Source: Psychrobacter sp. APC 3426 (GTDB taxonomy: Bacteria > Pseudomonadota > Gammaproteobacteria > Pseudomonadales > Moraxellaceae). From it: 46,030 nucleotides of DNA. A program made the position numbers and the translations under genes. Below, piece by piece: positions 25,872-35,000 of this stretch. The notes below the pieces were generated by a model, which worked only from the letters and a program-made list of their open reading frames with translations, was not told where the DNA came from and ran no database searches. Where the stretch lies: the NCBI RefSeq assembly GCF_030408035.1, contig NZ_JASDCF010000025.1, positions 1 through 46,030 of the forward strand. Reading direction: 5' to 3'. Position 1 is the first letter of the stretch. Each line of letters starts with the position of its first letter.

Positions 25872-26234
25872 CTAACAGCAACCAACGTGGTCAAAGGGGC
25901 ATCTATCCATACCCATGCGTGTGTGCCATTCGTGGAAGTTTTCTAAAAAAAGCGGTTGTAACTCAAGGGTATAAAAGCTGGCTGGATTATCAATACCGAG
26001 GCTCTCAGCGAACATAAGCAGCATAAAGAAATCTTCTTCGTCACGCGCTGCACGTGCCATCGTTTGACGATACGGCGCATGATAAAACTCATTCAGTCCT
26101 GCCGCAAACCTCTGCCACCATGTTTGAGGTTTATTGGTATCGCTTAAAATAGATTCTTTATCGTCTGCTAGATATGCTGCCGCATCACTTCCTATAGCAT
26201 TTTTTGACTTATTTGGTATCTTGTTATCTTCCAT
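25872..26234 (-). CDS. small Cys-Cys-ending protein (cory-CC-star type)
   Basis: This 120-residue protein has a low-complexity N-terminus, then a conserved core (from about 55) WWQRFAAGLNEFYHAPYRQT, then ARDEEDFFMLLMFAESLGI, then HEWHTRMGMDRCPFDHVGCC, where the chain stops right after two cysteines. The conserved core and Cys-Cys end match what I know as the cory-CC-star family, usually next to an ArsA-related ATPase, as here. A Met/Arg/Cys-Pro segment before the end suggests metal or lipid handling. The E. coli CstA/BtsT-linked proteins YbdD and YjiX also end in Arg-Cys-Cys, so a role as a CstA accessory is proposed as inference. Function is not established. Confidence 0.7.
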   Translation of the reverse strand: MEDNKIPNKSKNAIGSDAAAYLADDKESILSDTNKPQTWWQRFAAGLNEFYHAPYRQTMARAARDEEDFFMLLMFAESLGIDNPASFYTLELQPLFLENFHEWHTRMGMDRCPFDHVGCC

Positions 26235-26286
26235 GATTTACTCGCAATCTGCTTATTTCTTATCATCTATCATGCCTATCTCATAC

Positions 26287-26319
26287 AAAAAACGCCAGCA
26301 ATTGCTGCTAGCGTTTTTT
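26287..26319 (-). terminator. hairpin terminator between cstA and the CC protein gene
   Basis: AAAAAACGC (26287-26295) pairs with GCGTTTTTT (26311-26319), enclosing the palindrome CAGCAATTGCTG. Flanking A and T runs make it work in either direction. On the minus strand it would end the cstA transcript, so the CC protein gene likely has its own promoter. Confidence 0.8.
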
Positions 26320-26355
26320 ATTTATAAAGATATGGATTATAGGTTTTAACCTCAA

Positions 26356-28035
26356 CTAGGCATCCGTTTTACCTTTATGCAATGTCCATTCTTTACGCAA
26401 TACGGACAGACTCTCAAACGTCACTAGAATTGTGGCTATCAAGATAATAATATCCATAATAATAAGCAGCCAATTACCATCATTAAAGAATGTTTTTAGC
26501 TGAATTAATAAGGCAAAAACGGTCATCACTAACAAGAATGACAAGGGCGCTAAGGTGTACCAGACAGGTTTACCTTTACGTAATAAGATGACGGTGACAA
26601 TCATCAAGGTTAAGGCAGCCATGAGTTGGTTGGTCGTACCAAATAGTGGCCATATAATCATACCGCCTGCGCCATCAATGCCACCTGCACCAAATGCCAA
26701 CAGTAGACAGCTTCCAACAGCAAGTAACGTGGCTACTACACTCTTATTTAGGACTGGTAGTTTATAAATCTCACCAAACTCTTGGAAGATATAACGTTGT
26801 AATCGAACGCCAGTATCCATCGTAGTGCCAGCAAACAAGGCTGCCATCACGGTCAGCATCGTCTGTGATAACACCATATCAATACCAACACCGGCATTTA
26901 GTATGGTTGCACCACCATCAATGAAAGCACCAACAGATCCGTCACCAAATTTTTGATAAACGGCTTGCCAGTCGCCAAGGGTTGCAAAGCCTGCAGTGGC
27001 AGCAAGAATAGCACCCAGTGCGAGCATGCCTTCACCCAGTGCGCCAAAGTAACCAACGAAGCGCACATCTTCTTCTTTATCAATCTGTTTTGACGTTGTT
27101 CCAGTCGCTACCAGTCCATGGAATCCTGAAATGGCACCACAAGCAATAGTCACGAATAATAATGGTAATAGTGAAGGCGTACCGACTGGAAGGTCTGTAT
27201 TGATGGCTGGCGCGACAATATTTGGCGTAGCAATAAATACCGCCGCGTATAATAGAATCAAACCGACAAATAACTGCAAGCCATTAATATAATCGCGAGG
27301 CTGCAATAGCATCCACACCGGTAGTAGTGACGCAATCGCGGCATAGGTAAATAAGATAATAATCCACAGCGCATTGTCAGGAAGACCCATAAAGGTCTCA
27401 GGTAACACGACGGGGAACATAGGGCCAAGATAAATTAGTCCATATAAAGCAGTGACGCCAATGATAGATACCCAAACCAGATTCATCTTATAGCGATAGA
27501 TACACTGACCGATGATAAAGGCCACGATCAACGCACCCCAAACCGGTAATACGGCAGACGGCGTTTTAATCATCATATTGGCGATAGCAACGCCAAATAC
27601 CGCATTAACCATCAATAACAATAAAAAGATAACAACCATCATTAAGCTACGGACACGTGTACCCATGACCGTACCCGCAATAGAGCCAATAGACTGACCT
27701 CGATTGCGCATACTGGCCCAAATGGCGGACATGTCATGGACACCAGCCATAAAAATGGTGCCCAATACTACCCAAATGATGGCAGGCACCCAACCCCAAA
27801 TCACTGCAATGGCAGGACCGATAATCGGTGCCGCCCCTGCCACCGAGGTAAAATGATGACCCCATAAGACGTATTTATTGGTAGGGACATAATCTATCCC
27901 ATCCTTCATCGTATGAGCTGGCGTGGGACGACTATTGTCCAATGCCAGAATTTTTGTAGCAATAAACTTTGAATAAAACACATAGCCGCAGAGCATTGCG
28001 GCAACTGCAACCAACAGTACAATAGCACTATTCAT
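26356..28035 (-). CDS. cstA: CstA-family transporter (carbon starvation protein)
   Basis: This is an integral membrane protein with about 14-16 hydrophobic helices. It begins with FYSKFIATKILALDNSRPTP, then YVLWGHHFTSVAGAAPIIGP near 56-75, a CstA hallmark. At 559 residues it is shorter than E. coli CstA (701) and close to the shorter homologues. CstA and BtsT import pyruvate or peptides in starved cells. GGGAGAG lies 6-12 bases before the ATG. It lies upstream of the CC protein and ArsA-like genes on the same strand, separated by a terminator. A 9-bp perfect inverted repeat at 28123-28146 lies in its leader. No ybdD/yjiX-type gene is seen beside it, and the CC protein could stand in for it. 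Confidence 0.92.
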   Translation of the reverse strand: MNSAIVLLVAVAAMLCGYVFYSKFIATKILALDNSRPTPAHTMKDGIDYVPTNKYVLWGHHFTSVAGAAPIIGPAIAVIWGWVPAIIWVVLGTIFMAGVHDMSAIWASMRNRGQSIGSIAGTVMGTRVRSLMMVVIFLLLLMVNAVFGVAIANMMIKTPSAVLPVWGALIVAFIIGQCIYRYKMNLVWVSIIGVTALYGLIYLGPMFPVVLPETFMGLPDNALWIIILFTYAAIASLLPVWMLLQPRDYINGLQLFVGLILLYAAVFIATPNIVAPAINTDLPVGTPSLLPLLFVTIACGAISGFHGLVATGTTSKQIDKEEDVRFVGYFGALGEGMLALGAILAATAGFATLGDWQAVYQKFGDGSVGAFIDGGATILNAGVGIDMVLSQTMLTVMAALFAGTTMDTGVRLQRYIFQEFGEIYKLPVLNKSVVATLLAVGSCLLLAFGAGGIDGAGGMIIWPLFGTTNQLMAALTLMIVTVILLRKGKPVWYTLAPLSFLLVMTVFALLIQLKTFFNDGNWLLIIMDIIILIATILVTFESLSVLRKEWTLHKGKTDA

Positions 28036-28336
28036 CTTATCTCTCCCTAGACAAGTTATAGATAGCCTTATGAGTTCAAGCTTTTTAAATCAAAATCTAA
28101 AAAATATGCTAAATTAGTGTGCGATGAGTGACTCAAATCACTCATCATTAGGGAAATAAAACGCCTCCATCAGATTGTTATTAACTAACCAAGCATTGCA
28201 CTTTAAGATTAAGACACTTCACTGATTTATGTTTAAAATGACGAGCTCTTTCTTTGTATTCTGCATAAATAGTAACTGATTTAACGAGGTTTGTAACGTC
28301 GATAAGACGTCAAAAACAACAAATAAAGGAGTTGGC
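28036..28336. other. divergent spacer between cstA and the 28337 gene
   Basis: About 300 bases with no gene. It holds the perfect inverted repeat at 28123-28146 and probably both promoters. Confidence 0.5.
28123..28146. promoter_or_regulatory. inverted repeat upstream of cstA
   Basis: GATGAGTGA (28123-28131) and TCACTCATC (28138-28146) form a perfect 9-bp inverted repeat with a 6-base loop. It is 88-111 bases before the cstA start. It may be an operator or a leader hairpin. Confidence 0.5.
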
Positions 28337-29005
28337 ATGACACACTATTTCGGATTTGTACCTTCAGATAAATTAAAAGCGCTGATTATTGAGGCAGAAC
28401 AAGTCGTTGAATCAAACGAAGAAGTAGAATATTACCCTTACCGTGATGCCCTTACTCATCAAACGGCACGTGATTTAACGGATAAATTACTGGTTGGTTT
28501 AGTAGATATCATTCCAAATCCTGAGCGCCAAGCTTCTATGCGCAAAATCGTTGGCACTATCGAGCGTGCAACAGATACCCTACTCAATATTCTATTGGGC
28601 AAAGAAAACAATGAAGAAGTGATGCCAAGCTTTCATTTCTTAAGAGATCAAGCGACATTTATTGATAATGAAGGCGTCAAGCGCATCGGTTTTAAGTTAT
28701 CAGATGCAGATGCCAAAACCATTGATGACGGCTTTGCGGCTATTACGCCTGAACACGTTGATAGAGCGACATTTAAAAAAGCGCTTGAAACCGTAAACGA
28801 AGAGACTTTAACGCATTTTATCAGCCGCTATGCTGATACATTAAAGTTGGGCATGATTAAGCGTAAGTCTGTGCCAGTTGCTAAGGCAGCTATCGATAAA
28901 GGCATGAGCATGGCCTTGAATAAGCTGTTACCTGACTTACCAGACGACTCCTTAAACCGTTTGGCCAATTATTACCGTCCTTTTATCGTCAAAAAGCCTG
29001 AATAA
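28337..29005 (+). CDS. conserved hypothetical protein (all-helical, cytoplasmic)
   Basis: This 222-residue soluble protein has no signal or membrane segment. A strong ribosome site (AAAGGAG) lies 5-7 bases before the ATG. The sequence begins MTHYFGFVPSDKLKALIIEA and has a helix-rich, charged middle. I do not recognise a family or motif; it may be a Moraxellaceae conserved protein. It is followed by hpt after 90 bases and could be co-transcribed with it, though hpt may also have its own promoter. No function is proposed. Confidence 0.8.
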   Translation: MTHYFGFVPSDKLKALIIEAEQVVESNEEVEYYPYRDALTHQTARDLTDKLLVGLVDIIPNPERQASMRKIVGTIERATDTLLNILLGKENNEEVMPSFHFLRDQATFIDNEGVKRIGFKLSDADAKTIDDGFAAITPEHVDRATFKKALETVNEETLTHFISRYADTLKLGMIKRKSVPVAKAAIDKGMSMALNKLLPDLPDDSLNRLANYYRPFIVKKPE

Positions 29006-29042
29006 CGAATATTATATTTTTATTAAGACTGTAGTGTTGGGC

Positions 29043-29066
29043 AAATTTGCTAAAATTTGCTAAAAT
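29043..29066 (+). repeat. short tandem repeat in the hpt promoter region
   Basis: AAATTTGCTA occurs twice in tandem (29043-29062), followed by AAAT. The resulting TAAAAT (29061-29066) could be the -10 of the hpt promoter. The assignment is weak. Confidence 0.4.
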
Positions 29067-29095
29067 AGGCGGCACTTTTATCGAAGGCGCAACTC

Positions 29096-29659
29096 ATGAC
29101 CCAAATTAGTAATCAAGAAATCGAAAAAACCCTGCGCAACTCAGAGTGCCTTATTAGCAGTATCGAAGTAGCCGCTGCTTATGAGCGCCTTGCCGCCCAG
29201 CTCAACTTGCATTATGCCGGTTTAAATCCAATCGTCATGGTCGTTATGAACGGTGGACTTATTCCAGCCGGTCAACTACTGACTCACTTGACTTTCTACC
29301 ATCGTATGCATTACATACATGCCTCACGCTATCGTGATAACGAAGGTACTAATGATCTTGATTGGAAATTTAAGCCTGATGTAAGCATCGAGGGCGAACA
29401 TGTCTTATTAATTGATGATATTTTTGACGAAGGTATCACTTTAAAAGCCATCGTTGAAGAATTGGGTAAAGAAAAACCTCTGTCTATCGAGTGCTGCGTC
29501 TTACTTAATAAAGAGCACGACCGTAAAGTAGCTGACTTTGATGTTGATTTTGTTGGTATCAATGTTGATGATCGTTATGTTTATGGCTGTGGTATGGATT
29601 TCCACGGTTACTTGCGTCATTTGCCAGGTATTTATGCTATTAAAGAAGACAAAATTTAG
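29096..29659 (+). CDS. hpt: hypoxanthine-guanine phosphoribosyltransferase
   Basis: The enzyme salvages hypoxanthine and guanine by adding a phosphoribosyl group from PRPP. The 187-residue protein has VVMNGGLIPAGQLLTHLTF, the PRPP-binding loop VLLIDDIFDEGITLKAI (about 103-119), and a C-terminal FVGINVDDRYVYGCGMD segment in which the aromatic and Asp residues recognise the purine. GAAGG is the ribosome site. A perfect 25-bp hairpin follows the stop and serves as a bidirectional terminator against recD. Distinguishing Hpt from the Gpt type rests on the sequence style and is moderately certain. Confidence 0.9.
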   Translation: MTQISNQEIEKTLRNSECLISSIEVAAAYERLAAQLNLHYAGLNPIVMVVMNGGLIPAGQLLTHLTFYHRMHYIHASRYRDNEGTNDLDWKFKPDVSIEGEHVLLIDDIFDEGITLKAIVEELGKEKPLSIECCVLLNKEHDRKVADFDVDFVGINVDDRYVYGCGMDFHGYLRHLPGIYAIKEDKI

Positions 29660-29668
29660 TCAGTCTTT

Positions 29669-29721
29669 CGTTTTAGGCAATAAAAAAGCACCCAGTGGGT
29701 GCTTTTTTATTGCCTAAAACG
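29669..29721. terminator. bidirectional terminator between hpt and recD
   Basis: Two perfect 25-bp arms (29669-29693 and 29697-29721) enclose AGT. The central GCACCC/GGGTGC stem with flanking A and T runs works in both directions, ending hpt and recD, which converge here. The unusually long stem is listed as a finding. Confidence 0.95.
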
Positions 29722-29733
29722 AGGGAGCAGCAA

Positions 29734-31962
29734 CTAAAACTGTAATGCCAAACCCGTATGTCGCTCAGTGGGTGTTTGGACAGCTTTTTCTAGTGCATGT
29801 TTTGTACTATATATGGTTACTTTTTCTTTGGCACGTGTCACTGCGGTATAAATGAGTTCCTTGCTCAGTAGCCTTGCATGACTATTATCAAAAGTAATGG
29901 CCACATGCTCAAACTCAGATCCTTGCGATTTGTGAATGGTCATCGCATAGGCGGTGGCAATCACCTCTTCATTAAGCAGATTGACGGCTATCCCCTGCTT
30001 CTTGTTTTCAAAAAACACTTCGAGTCGACTACGCTCATCACCAGTTTGCAAACAAAAACCAATATCGCCATTAAATAATCCTAGCTCATAGTTATTTTGA
30101 AGGACCATAACGGGACGACCATGAAACCATGTGTTTTGACCCAGTGGTAGCTTAAGCTCAGTCAGATGCCATTGAGTAAAGTAATTATTAATATAATGGT
30201 CGCCCCACTCGCCATTATGGCCGGCAGTTAACACCCTGAACTGATTAAAGGTTTCCATTAATGAAACAATAGTATCTTTAACTGATTCTGGCATGGATTT
30301 TTCTATCGGATTTATCAGCAACGTTTTGATTTTTTTTATGTATGAATGGTAATTTAAAGTGAGGTTTAAGATATTTTCATTTTTGCTTAGGCTATTTTCT
30401 ATTTTATTACTTAGAGAAGTTTCTGTTTGTAAGCCGTTGACGCTATTCACATATTGAAAACTCAGTGCCTTATCATGCTTTAACAACTGCCAAATAGCAT
30501 GAGTATCTGTCTTTGCCTTATTGATTTGATAAGCAAGCTTGCCAATACCCGAATCTGCTGTAAATCGGCGGCTCTCTGTTAGCTCTGCATGGATAGGCTC
30601 TAACCGCGGAATACGGCACAAGTCAGCCAGTACCGCCCCTGCATCTACAGCTGCCAATTGGTTCGCATCTCCTAATAATATCAGCCTTGCGCCAGGCTTT
30701 ACCGCACTCACAAGATAGTTCGCCAGCTCCACCCCTAGCATCGACGCCTCATCGACGATGATAATATCTTCGCCAAGTGGATTATTGGCATCGTAACGCG
30801 GTATGCCCGTCCGACCGATACCTAACAAGCGATGAATGGTTTTTGCTTCTTGCAACTGTAGCTCAACATCTGCTGCGTCCAACGCCGCCTGCAGAGACTC
30901 TTGCATCCGCTGTGCAGCTTTACCAGTTGGTGCTGCTAATGCCAAGCTGGCACTGTCAGTGCTGAACCTAATGCTTTTAGACGCATCTTCCCCACTCTCT
31001 GTTGCCTGTTGCAGTGCAATCACTAGCTGAGCAACGGTGTAGGTCTTCCCCGTACCTGGTCCACCAGTAATAATACTAAAGGCGTTGTTGTTGGCGACAT
31101 TAATTGCCTTTATCTGATGTTCATGAAGGTTTTCGGGTATTGCTATCTCTAGCGGTGTTACCTGCTGCTCTAAAATAGTGTTGATGCGCGCGGCTAAGTT
31201 AAACTCTGCTTGCCAAGCTCGGTGTAACCAAAAGGTGATGGTCGTATGTTGTTTATCAGTCTTTTGGTTCTTGATAAACTGATAAACAATAGGTTGATTA
31301 TTTTTGCTTAGGCTATTTTTATTTTCATTATGGTTTGCGTTAGCATTAACGTCAGCGAACAAAGTGTGCTCATCGATTAACTTAGAAAAAAACGTTAAGT
31401 TGCTATTTTTCAATAGCTTATAAAGTAAGGCAACGGCATCGAACCTTTTAATCAACATCTCTTTGTCATGATTACTGAGTGCCAGCTGCGCCCATAACTG
31501 GTCTTGCTTAGCAAACAAAGTCTCTAGCAATACAAATATTGATGCCTCAGCCGTAATGCCCACCTCTGACTGAGCCTCTATTTGAGTGTCAATCAAAGCA
31601 ATAAGCGGCATTGCTAGCATCTCTAACAGCTGCTGTTGCCAAGCATGCTGTTGCCAAGCATATAGTGTCACCATCTCGTCATTGATATGACCGCTGAGCG
31701 GTACTTCATGCTCAGTTTCCTGAATGGTGAGTACCGTATGACCCTCTTCTAAATGCGCGGCTAACATAGTAAATAAGGCTGTAAATAAGCCGCTATCTGG
31801 TGTTCTGTCTATTTTTTCGCTACCAGTACCAGTATTAGGCTTGGCATCGGTCACGTTATACGCCAAATACGTTTGCTGACGGCGCAGCAAAATATAATCA
31901 CTGATGTTGCTGGCCCAGCTTTCTTGTAAGCTAATAGCAGCGCTACTCTTATTATTATTCAT
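29734..31962 (-). CDS. recD: exodeoxyribonuclease V alpha subunit (RecD)
   Basis: RecD is the 5'-3' helicase of RecBCD. The 742-residue protein is longer than E. coli RecD (608). Walker A is ITGGPGTGKTYTVAQLV, the DEAD-like box is IIIVDEASMLG, and the C-terminal AYAMTIHKSQGSEFEHVAIT is helicase motif V/VI. Extra Asn/Lys/Ser-rich stretches at about 213-230 and 515-545 each contain NSLSKN, encoded by the same 20-bp word. It is the last gene of recC-recB-recD, 101 bases after recB. The ATG has no clear ribosome site. It converges on hpt with a shared terminator. Confidence 0.93.
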   Translation of the reverse strand: MNNNKSSAAISLQESWASNISDYILLRRQQTYLAYNVTDAKPNTGTGSEKIDRTPDSGLFTALFTMLAAHLEEGHTVLTIQETEHEVPLSGHINDEMVTLYAWQQHAWQQQLLEMLAMPLIALIDTQIEAQSEVGITAEASIFVLLETLFAKQDQLWAQLALSNHDKEMLIKRFDAVALLYKLLKNSNLTFFSKLIDEHTLFADVNANANHNENKNSLSKNNQPIVYQFIKNQKTDKQHTTITFWLHRAWQAEFNLAARINTILEQQVTPLEIAIPENLHEHQIKAINVANNNAFSIITGGPGTGKTYTVAQLVIALQQATESGEDASKSIRFSTDSASLALAAPTGKAAQRMQESLQAALDAADVELQLQEAKTIHRLLGIGRTGIPRYDANNPLGEDIIIVDEASMLGVELANYLVSAVKPGARLILLGDANQLAAVDAGAVLADLCRIPRLEPIHAELTESRRFTADSGIGKLAYQINKAKTDTHAIWQLLKHDKALSFQYVNSVNGLQTETSLSNKIENSLSKNENILNLTLNYHSYIKKIKTLLINPIEKSMPESVKDTIVSLMETFNQFRVLTAGHNGEWGDHYINNYFTQWHLTELKLPLGQNTWFHGRPVMVLQNNYELGLFNGDIGFCLQTGDERSRLEVFFENKKQGIAVNLLNEEVIATAYAMTIHKSQGSEFEHVAITFDNSHARLLSKELIYTAVTRAKEKVTIYSTKHALEKAVQTPTERHTGLALQF
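30379..30398 (-). repeat. 20-bp repeated word, copy in recD (a)
   Basis: ATTTTTGCTTAGGCTATTTT on the plus strand; on the coding strand it gives in-frame NSLSKN. The identical 20 bases recur at 31300-31319. Confidence 0.8.
31300..31319 (-). repeat. 20-bp repeated word, copy in recD (b)
   Basis: Identical to 30379-30398 and read in the same frame, again giving NSLSKN. The core AATAGCCTAAGC recurs in recB at 32424-32435, with single-base variants in recC and recB (39864-39875, 36282-36293). Confidence 0.8.
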
Positions 31963-32063
31963 AGATTATTACTCATGGTCTGTTTTTTTCTATATTTATA
32001 GGATTAATCTCTATAGTAATTTGTTGCATCAAATTCGTAATTGCATGAATGTCATGTAGTCTG

Positions 32064-35000
32064 CTAACTTGGTATGCCAAACAATGCATCTAGGGCTTTA
32101 ATAAAATCAATGGGAATGTCCCAAGTCACCAATCCATAGCGGGCACTGCTTATTGATTTATGCTTCATTGAATTACTGTGTATTGAGTTGCTACCGTCAA
32201 GCGTATTAGCCTCTTCTGCTGCTTCAATAGTTAACGGGGCAGCTGGATCATATACGCCCCGTAAAAAGACATACTCCACAGCGCCCAAATACTTATCTTC
32301 ATTGCCTGCATAGTCATCAATCCTCATCGATAAGAATCGATGCAATGCCACCTGATAAATTGCTGCTTGTAACCAATACCCTGCTTTGGACATTGCTTGC
32401 TTGAGTGTATCTTCGTCATAATCGCTTAGGCTATTTCCTAAAAAATTACTCTTATAGTCGACGACGTAATACTTGCCAGCATGCTCATACACCAAATCAA
32501 TTTCACCACGTAAATAACGATATAGATGCGCTTTGTTTTGCGGAACAAGACTGACGTGTTTATCGATTTCATTAGGCAGGTACTGTTGAAAAAGTCTATT
32601 AATATCTTGTGCTTTAAAGCGCTCTGACAGTCCCATATTGAACTCTAATTCAGCGAACCTCTGACTTGCATCAATAGAACATAACGGTTGATTGGACGCT
32701 AATAGCGGCGTATGTAGCACCTCTTCAATCCAGCCAATGAGAGCCTCATGCTTGCTAGCATCTATCGAGTCTGAATCCAATGAATCAGTGTTTAATGAAG
32801 CACTATCACCTTGCTCTTGCTTCTTAGCTTGTAATCGACGACTTTGGGTTTCGGCACTGCTATACACCAATGGCAGCTGATAGCTACTGATGGCTCTATC
32901 GATAACCTGAGACCACTGAGATTTATTGTTAAAATCAATTTTTTCAAATATCTCATGCAAAAACGTACCCGCATTGGCACCTTTCACAAAAGTAAAACGA
33001 ATATCATCCTCTAACTTGAGAATTAACTCATCGACTTGGTTGGCAGACTCATTATTATTCAGTGATGACACAACTGAAACCGAATTTTCGGTCATATCGA
33101 TATCTATCGCATCATCAATACGCTCATCCATCACAGCCATTGTCTGAGCCGACTCGTCTAGCTGCCGGGCTAAAGCGGTAAAACTGGTCTTAGCCCAACC
33201 ATAAAAGTAATTGATTTTCATAACTTCTGAAAAATCATCATACTCAATAGATTGGGTTTTGGGCGTAATAGAATCGGGCGATCCACTTTCCGTTAATGTG
33301 CCTGCTTTAGCGGCAGCACAGTTATCGTTATAGAACTCATTGACCTTATGGCCTCTAATCATACCTATGGTGCCTTTGAGTCTATCTGGCAATTCAAATT
33401 TTGGCTCTGGTGAATCAAACCAATAGAACACCGGCTTTAATTCAAACCCTGTTTTGTTATGAGGATCTCGCAGTACCACATAAAGCTGCTCACTGGCGCG
33501 AGTAAATGCCACATAACCCAGCCGGCGCATCTCATCAAAGCACTCTTGCGTCTCAATATCGGTATAGTAGCCCTCTGTGGTCGCAGAGCCTTGTACAGGA
33601 GAGAATCGGCGCTGATTGCCTGTCGATTGCTGAGCTAGCGCTGACTGATTTTGTTGAATAGCGTCTTGCTGGATAGGGTTTTGTCGCGCGTTATAGAGAT
33701 ACAACCCATAGTCTTCTTTATTACCTGACTTCCTACTGGCATCGCCCATACCCAGCACATAAACAATGGGAAATTCTAACCCTTTTGATTTATGAATGGT
33801 CATCAGCTGCACGCCAGACTCTGTAGGCAGCGGATACTGCTTGGCCCAATCACTGCTAGGCGCGGTATCTATGTTTTGTCTAAACCAGGCTAGCAGCTCA
33901 TATTCACCCATGCCGATACCATACTGTGCCAAGATATCCATCACATGACGCAAATCCATAATATGACGATCGCCTTCTGGATGCGCGGCTAATGCTTGCC
34001 AAACGCCTTGCGGCTGCACAGGGCTTTGATCTAACAAGTAATGCATGGCCGATAATATGCCAAAGTGCTGCCAACGCAGTGTGCCTTCTTTTAAATAGCT
34101 AATAAAGTGCTGCCAACGCAGTGTGCCTTCTTTTAAATAGCTAATAAAGTCTTGATAGCTTTTCTTATTATCAATGGCTTTTGTATTAACGCTATTTAAA
34201 TCTACAGCCCCTGACTCATGGTCAGTCATCATGGCTTTGATATCTTTGATACTCAGGCCATACAAATGACTGGTCAGCACCCGATTAATCATGTCATGAC
34301 GATACGGATATAACATGGCACTCAGCAGCGCTGCCACATCCTCTGCCATGACGGTTTCGAAGATACTGACATCACTGGTGGTCAAGGTCGGCACATTGAG
34401 CTTTACCAGCTCGTCTTCCACCCGTTTTAAGTCTTTTTTGGCACGTGCCAGCACGCCGATATCGCTCGGCTGAATCGGCTTGCCTTTTAATGTCTGACCA
34501 CTGCTGAGTAAGGTCGCAATATGACGCGCTGTGATTTCATGTTCATCGTACTCAAGCTCCTTGTCCTTATCATAAGGCAAGTGCAACACACTCACTGGCT
34601 GAGCAGAGAGCACGTCATTTACTAAGTCGCTATTTAGGTCGCTGGTTAGTATGTCTGGCTCATTAAACCAAGACAGCTGATTTTCTTGCTTTTCAGCTTT
34701 AATGTGCTGGTAATAAATACCACTACCTAACTGTGCGAGCCTATTCTCATGAGTCACAGGCGCAGGCATACCGAACCAGCAGTTTAGAGCGTTAATCACA
34801 CTAGCGTTTGAACGACGGTTAATATCGAGCGTCCAAAGGCTGCTTTTGTCAAACTGGGCTTTCATATAATTGTAGTTGGCGACATCACCGCCGCGAAACC
34901 CATATATGGCCTGCTTAGGATCACCTACCAATAATAAAAACTCATGGTTGGCTTTATTGCTAGTAGCCTGCTTGTCATTGGCCGACGGTTTACGTTTACG

